Source of the DNA: Cycas panzhihuaensis
Taxonomy: Eukaryota > Cycadophyta
Direction: 5' to 3'
DNA length: 64,000 bases
Assembly (NCBI GenBank): GCA_023213395.1
Contig: CM041465.1
Coordinates: forward strand, 102,555,741 to 102,619,740
The stretch's first letter is position 1, and each line of letters starts with the position of its first letter. A program made the position numbers and the translations under genes. Below the pieces are notes generated by a model. That model did no database searches. It was not told the DNA's origin and worked only from the letters and a program-made list of their open reading frames with translations. Positions 58,077-64,000 of this stretch are shown in pieces.

Positions 58077-61000
58077 ATATATATAACTTTTGAATGTTAA
58101 AATCACAAGCACCCATTATCTTCTATATCATCTAAATTTTTCTATGCCAATAATCTTGGTTAATGAGTCTACACCATTCTCTATATAGCAATCTCCTATA
58201 AGTCAAACTTATGTTCTTAAACTATTTCTCTTATAAAATATAACTACATATTAATATACTTCAATTGAATATGAAATGTAGGGTTCTTCACTAGGTAGAT
58301 TATGCTTTGATTATCATAAGTTATTCTCATAGCATCCTGCTTGAAGTTGATATCTATGCATAATCTCTATAACCAAACCTCTTTTTTGCACATATGAGTA
58401 GCTACTATTTACTCTACTTTTGTGCTAGAAAGTGTCACAACTTACTATCTTTTGCTTATCCAACTAATTATACCACCACAAAGGGTAAAACCATAATTAT
58501 TTATAGATCTTTTATTATCAAGATATACATTCTATTTAGCATTAACAAATCCTTTTATATTCACTATTCTGCTCTCTATAGAATCTCCTTAGTAGAAAAT
58601 TTTATAATCTAATATATTTCATAAATACTTAAAAATCTTTTTCACTTCCATGCAATACTCCTTGCTTAGGTTTGATATGTACTTCTTAACTACTCCCACT
58701 ACATGGGTAATACCTAGTCTAGTGCAAACCATCGTGTATATTAGAACTTCTAACTGCACTAGAATAAGGGATAAATGCCATGTATTCAACTTTTTGGTGA
58801 GTCTTTAGGTATTATTCAGTTGATAATTTTCAACTAATAGGAAGAGGAATATTAACTAGTTTTCTATCCTATAAACTAAACTGTCGTAATATTGTTTTAA
58901 TGTACTGCCTGGAACTAAGCCAAATCTTCTTATTTCACCTTTTTTATCTTAATGCCCAAAATAAAATATGTATCACTAAGGTCCTTCATCTCAAAATTAG
59001 ATGTTAATTAGCCTTTCATAAGTTACTTAATTTATTTATTATTACTAATTAAAAGTATATCATCAATATATAAATCTATAATAATAAAGTAATCACCAAC
59101 CTATTTATAATAAATACAATAATCTGCTTTGTTATGTATAAAGTCATCTACTAGCATATGTGAATCAAACTTTTAATACCATATCTTTGGTAATTATTTC
59201 AAGCCATATAATAATGTCTTTAATATGTATACCATATGCTCCTTCCCTGCAACTTTAAAACCTTCAAGTTGTAAAATATAAATTTCTTCCTCAAGATCAC
59301 TATGAAGAAATGTAGTCTTCACATCCATCTAATCCACCTTAAGATAATAGGTAGCTACTACAACTAATAAAAATCTAATTAAAACTACCTTTACAATTGG
59401 AGAAAACACCTCACTAAAATCTATTCCCTTAACCTAAGAATAGCCCTTTGCTACCAAGTAGACCTTATACTTTTCTATAGTACCATCTATCCATAATTTA
59501 TTCTTGAAGATCCATTTATTAATAAGTTTTTTACCATCAAGTATATCCACTATATCCCATGTATTATTTTTGTCGAAAGCCACCATTTCTTCTTCTATGG
59601 CCTTTATCTAGAGTTGGCTCTATTTTGACTCCAAGGCCCCTTGAATAGTACTTGGATCATTATCTATAGTGGATAAAATGAAAGAGGAGTGATAAAACTC
59701 TTCAAGAATATACTTGTTAAGTTTCTTCTATCATAAGTTAATGCTCCTCAAGATGTAGGGTTCTTAAGGTTAGGCTAACTCCATAGTTGGTTCTTCCTCT
59801 TTAACTGACTTATATTGTGATATAGAATCTTCATTCTTTATCTCAAATGATACCTTCTTAGACTCTTCCTCCTTTAGTTCTTCATCCTACCTTAGATACT
59901 TGAAATCCTCTCTAAAGACAGCATCACAACTATATACAACTTTCTATGTTTCATGGTTATAAAGCTTGTACCCTTTAACACCATTACCATAGTTACTAAA
60001 AATAGTCTTTTATGCTTTACAATCAAACTTAATCCTCTACAATCTAAGAATATACATAAAAGCTTCACAGCTTAAAACTCTAAGATGACCAAGAGATGGC
60101 TTCTTACCAGACCATACTTCTTTATGTGTTTTATATACTAAGGTAGTCATTAGTGATTTATTTATCAGGTAGATTGTAGTCATCATAACCTTAGCCTAGA
60201 ATTTCTTCTCTAAACTAGCAGCATTAAGCATACTCCTTGATCTCTTTAGCAAGGTCTTATTCCTCCTTTCAATAACTCTATTCTATTGTGGTATATAGGG
60301 AGTTATCTTTTGCCTTATTATTCCACACTGTTTATAGAATTGCTCAAACTCCTTTAATTAAAACTCACCTTTATTATTAGTCCTTGGTACCTTGATCCTC
60401 CTATCACTTTGATTCTTGACCAAGGCCTTGAATTTTTTTATTTTACTAAAGACCTTATATTTTTTCTTAAGAAAGTAGAACTATGTCTTTCTTAAGAAAC
60501 CATATATGAATGAGATAAAGTATTTTAACCCACCTAATAAGGGCACATCAATAGGTCCAAAAACATCATTATACACTAGTTGTAGAAAACCCTTTGCTCT
60601 CTTTGAACTTAAAGGAAAACTAACTTGATTTTATTTTTGATACACACAATACTCATAGAAATCAAAATTAAAGTGGCCATTAATTCTAGAGATATCTTCT
60701 ACCATATCTTTGGAGAATAAATCATGGAGGCCTTTCTCTCTAATGTGGCCTAATCTCTAATATTATAGTATAGTTTTACAAGCAAGTGATACTTGGGTTT
60801 CACTTGTATTATTTCTACTTTCTGTAATAGTTAGACTATAACTATCAACATATATCATGCTCACATTAATCTTATATAGCATTCCAAATTAGACCCCTCT
60901 TGTTAACACTAATGCTCTTTAAATTATTCTATAATTGTCTTTATTAAAAATCACTTACATTTCTACATCACCCAATTAACTAATAGATAATAGACTCATA

Positions 61001-61200
61001 GCCAAACTAGGAATATAACTCATATTAAGGATATTTTTAATCCTTCCATCCCTAAACTAAGCCTTTAACCTTCTACAACTGACAAATTTATATGAGTAAT
61101 GATCCCTAAAGAATACTTCACCTGTGTCAATACTTTTGTATTTACAAAACCACTCCCTATGGGGAGTAATATACTAAGACTTAACATTTGACAACTTACA
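58077..61200 (-). pseudogene. E protease trace, integrase, reverse transcriptase, RNase H
   Basis: Minus strand, high to low. A C-terminal protease trace is NMSYIPSLAMSLLS (about 60990-61035). Integrase: VYNDVFGPIDVPLLGGLKYFISF (about 60515-60590), PRTNNKGEF (Asn for the second Asp, about 60360) and VIERRNKTLL with the catalytic Glu kept (about 60250). RT: NNTWDIVDILDGKK, YLVAKGYS, MDVKTTFLHSDLEEEIY and the catalytic IIIDLYIDDILLIS (about 59045-59090). RNase H is degraded to 58077. Many stops. Confidence 0.82.
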
Positions 61201-62100
61201 TAAGGTTACTAAAAAAACATTATCATTTTCTTCATTAAAGACTTTTGCTATCATGTAAAAAGTAGATTCATTTGAATTTTCCTTATCAACCTTGGCTCAA
61301 TACTAGCTCTTTAAATAGTTAGTCTTCCTACATCTCTAGCATACCAAGGGACCTCTACCTAAAGATTTAGATTTCCCTCTAGATTTTGGTTGTCTGTTCC
61401 TAAGCCTTTATTGTTTGCAATTCAATGTTTAATATCTCATTGCTAATGCTTCTTTTGAATGATCCTCATAAGATTTTTTTCTTGTCTCTTTTGACACTAG
61501 GGCAGCAACAACATCATTAAATTTTAAAGTGCTAGTAGTTATGCTACTAATTTTTATTACAAGATTATCCTAGGAATCATAAAGCAAATATAATAGGGTA
61601 ATACACTTATCTTTCTCAGAAATCATTATCCCAACTAAAATAAGTTAGCCCACCACAATGTTAAATATAGTGAGATGATCTGCAACCATATCTCTATCAT
61701 TCACCCTGAGTGAATATAATGTTATTTAAAGAAATAGCTTATTAACTAAGGACTTAGTTTAATATAGAGCCTCTAATTTATTCTACAAATCTTTGGTCAT
61801 AGACACTATAATAATATTTAATAATATTGTGTCTGAAAGGCATAACCTTATCAAACTAATTACTTTTTATTCAAGCTTCTTCTAGTCTTCACCAGCCATA
61901 TTCATAAGATTTATTCTACTATAATAATTCATTGATCCTTTTCGATGAGGATGTCTTCCATCTTTAGCTTCTATAACTTAAAGTTCTGGCTATTAAACTT
62001 TTTAATCTCTATCTTCATAGTGCTTATCATGATCTTCACACTTAAGTTTATTAGAAAAGGGTCTCACTCACTAAATAGATTTCCATAGAACTAAAACCCT
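61201..62100 (-). pseudogene. E gag remnant
   Basis: Minus strand copia gag with the segment MEDILIEKDQ (about 61925-61960), the usual W-K-x-K-M-E-D-x-L context of copia gag N-termini. A degenerate zinc knuckle lies near 61330-61375. It starts just inside the primer site. Frames are broken by stops. Confidence 0.7.
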
Positions 62101-62102
62101 TA

Positions 62103-62114
62103 GCTCTAATACCA
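62103..62114 (-). other. E primer-binding site (tRNA-iMet type, one change)
   Basis: + strand GCTCTAATACCA, sense TGGTATTAGAGC: one C-to-T difference from the initiator tRNA-Met site. Two bases separate it from the LTR end at 62117. Confidence 0.8.
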
Positions 62115-62116
62115 AA

Positions 62117-62259
62117 TGAAGAGAAAATGTAACTACATAAATAATGTATTAATAGAACTCTAAACCTTGTAAAGAATAAATAACATAAATAAACCAAGCA
62201 TATAAAAAGGAATATAAAGAGATTCTAGTCTAAGCATAGAGTATTTATTAATTTAAGCA
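62117..62259 (-). repeat. E 5' LTR fragment
   Basis: TGAAGAGAAAATGTAACTA onward aligns with the outer part of the 3' LTR (47658 on). Similarity is lost around 62255-62260, where the start of another LTR is proposed. Confidence 0.7.
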
Positions 62260-62455
62260 TGTATAATCAATTTAAGTAAGTATAATTAATTTAATTTAAA
62301 GGATATTTTATAGAGGGTTTTTTCTTAAAAGGGTTTTTCATGTAAATCTTATTTATTATGCATTTATATTCTATGTCTATCTTTGCTTTCTTGTTGTATA
62401 TGGTTAAAGATTCTGTGGATAGAAATATATACATATAAATTCATATTACCTAACA
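62260..62455 (+). repeat. I 5' LTR, start uncertain
   Basis: 196 bp if it starts at 62260 with TG; it ends CA at 62455. No partner in the window. Confidence 0.4.
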
Positions 62456-62468
62456 TGGTGTCAGAGCC
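62456..62468 (+). other. I primer-binding site (tRNA-iMet type)
   Basis: TGGTGTCAGAGCC directly after the LTR end; differs from TGGTATCAGAGC by one transition. Confidence 0.75.
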
Positions 62469-63585
62469 ATAGGGTCCTATATAATTAAAGCTAAAGTTAA
62501 GTAAATCGGTGACATCATTGGTTGTTGGGTGACACCATTAAACTTAAGAGATGTCTTAAGAATCCATCAACTCTAATAATATGTAAAAGTAGGCATAATT
62601 ATTAGTGATAGTTGGGATAATAAAAATTACCAATCAACATAAGATAAGGATTAGTTGCAGTCAATATTCAAATATGTAGGCTACGTATTTAGGAGAGTTA
62701 GCTCATCAGGAGTCATTTGAAGTTAGCTAGTAAATGGAGGTATCATTAAAGTCAGAAGAAGCATGTCATGATGGAAATTGAATAATATTAAGGACAACCA
62801 CATAACAAACTAGTAAGTTGGCTTACTTATGAACTAAGTTGTATTGTATATGATACTAAATTATTGCTACTCTTCAAATTAAAGTTGTGTACTATATATG
62901 GGATGAGATTGTACCTTATAGAAGTGTTTCTCTATCCTACATAAGGTGGCTAGATAGTCCTTATCAATCAAGACTTGTTTAAAGCTTATTATATTGAAAT
63001 CATTGTTTGGGTGATCTTAAATAAGTGTACAACCCTTCCTTGACTCTATTTATGTGTTTTCTCACTTGGAAAAGGATTTGACTAAGTTTGTACTATGGTT
63101 GGGTGGCATTTGGTCAAATCTTACTAGTTGTCTGGTTACAAATTACTTGTTTGAACTTGAGCTAACCTCCATTATTCATGTAGCTACTACAACTTATAAA
63201 GAGAACATAGGATAGTTAAAGATATTAAAAGGTATGATTTAATATAGTTTATGCCTTTATAAACTTTAGATTATACTTAGCACATGTTTTTAATATCATT
63301 TAATATGTACATTAAGTTACATAAGCCACGTAAATATTAAAAAATCACAACTTTTAGAATATACCTTTTGGCATGTTCCCTTTATAATTCAATATTATAA
63401 AAAGGCCTTATACCATTCATAAATTAAACTTTTTATATTATGAAGCATATTAAAGGTATTTGATGTGTTTTTGAAGTATTTTAAAAGTGTTATTTAAGAG
63501 CATTTATAGTGAAATCTAACTTGGAGACCATGCCACAACATTATGTGGAGAAATCCTTGGTCTTTGGAGTACATTTTGAAGTATT
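62469..63585. other. No gene recognised
   Basis: AT-rich sequence after the I primer site. No ORF or domain I can support; presumably leader of element I. Confidence 0.4.
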
Positions 63586-64000
63586 CTAAGTCCCTTTTTT
63601 TGGCTTTTTTATACTTTTGAGGATGTTTTGAGGCATATTGTTGAGGGGTGGATGTGCATCTACGGGATGGTCGCTATGCTCAGTAGGAATGAAGGTAGTC
63701 AACAGTTGATGTTGAAGGTGTGGACGAGAACCTATAAGCAAAGGGAACACCACGTAGGGCGTCCGTGCACTGGAGCGCAAGTTCAGGACCCACGAATGAC
63801 ACCCAACTACCTTGTAGTAGCTTTCAATCTGAAAGGAAGAAAGACGCATGCAAGGATAGGCTGGATGGTCTCAAGAGGAAGGTTCTCCTACCCTTGGATG
63901 GCCAGAAGGGGAGAAGAGGAATCCTCAATGCATTTTCCTATGATGAAGGAAAAACAAAGGTGACAGGGTATAGGCGAAGGGCCTAGGATGAATGTGAGTA
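63586..64000 (+). other. GC-richer segment with an unrecognised ORF
   Basis: Base composition rises clearly after about 63630. A + strand ORF of 111 codons (63628-63963) and overlapping ORFs on both strands match nothing I know, and codon choice gives no clear winner. It could be the start of another, GC-rich element or of a gag leader; the window ends too soon. Confidence 0.3.

Larger units (their letters stand above)
47658..62259 (-). mobile_element. Copia element E, minus strand, carries gypsy F
   Basis: 3' LTR 47658-48126, polypurine tract (sense TAGTGGGAGAT, reverse of 48127-48137), pol and gag 58077-62100, initiator-Met-type primer site at 62103 and a 143-bp remnant of the 5' LTR (62117-62259). 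F is inserted between RNase H and the polypurine tract with TSD ATATA. The 5' LTR match ends near 62259, where another LTR begins. E interrupts gypsy H on the left; its own target duplication (TAATA at 47653-47657) cannot be checked on the right. Confidence 0.82.
62260..64000 (+). mobile_element. LTR element I, 5' part only, tentative
   Basis: An LTR end (CCTAACA at 62455) followed at once by TGGTGTCAGAGCC, an initiator-Met-type primer site on the + strand, marks the 5' end of an element running right out of the window. The LTR start at 62260 (TGTATAATCAATT) is inferred from where the E LTR match stops. No gag or pol is recognisable before the window ends. Confidence 0.5.

Overview
This is AT-rich nuclear DNA from a plant, most likely a species with a large, repeat-dense genome. 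Every coding trace I can identify belongs to a retrotransposon: Ty1/copia elements, mostly primed by initiator tRNA-Met, Ty3/gypsy elements with plant-type gag-pol, and one plant L1-type LINE with DUF4283-like ORF1, endonuclease, reverse transcriptase, zf-RVT and RNase H. I see no host gene, rRNA, tRNA gene or CRISPR array. The species cannot be resolved from this window. The element names A1, A2, B, C, D, E, F, G, H, I and L1 are mine.

Layout. At the left is the 3' part of copia A1 (1-6175, + strand). Then come about 4 kb of gene-free AT-rich DNA with one LTR-like block (9054-9360). From about 10390 to the right edge the window is one nested stack. Its base is C, a minus-strand copia whose pol is cut into pieces by gypsy G (11119-17862, TSD ATAGT), copia B (18179-25492, minus), copia A2 (27229-33797, TSD AGTAT) and apparently gypsy H (about 34494 onward, minus). 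H is itself split by copia D (36669-46790, TSD AAGTC/AAGCC) and copia E (47658-62259, minus). D carries a 6.2 kb GC-rich L1 (38018-44187, 20-bp TSD). E carries the 9.9 kb gypsy F (48165-58076, minus, TSD ATATA) and seems cut at its far end by another LTR element, I (62260 to the right edge). The deepest paths are C>H>E>F and C>H>D>L1. At the A2, G and B sites, and at the D site in H, removing the insert rejoins an interrupted copia or gypsy reading frame.

State of the elements. All are defective. In A1 and G the whole gag-pol stays in one frame over about 4.5 kb and is broken almost only by nonsense codons where a Gln, Trp or Arg codon is expected. This is what C-to-T decay of methylated DNA would give. 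A1 and A2 share the loss of a zinc-knuckle Cys and of the protease Gly; A2 also lacks integrase.

The most unusual content is in F. Between pol and the 3' LTR it has an unrecognised sense-orientation reading frame of about 568 codons (48741-50445), preceded by a 31-bp tandem repeat rich in TGACGT/ACGTCA. Its gag has an acidic N-terminus followed by a tandem 23-residue repeat. A second interesting structure is a repeated, potentially hairpin-forming module between pol and the polypurine tract of both A-family copies.
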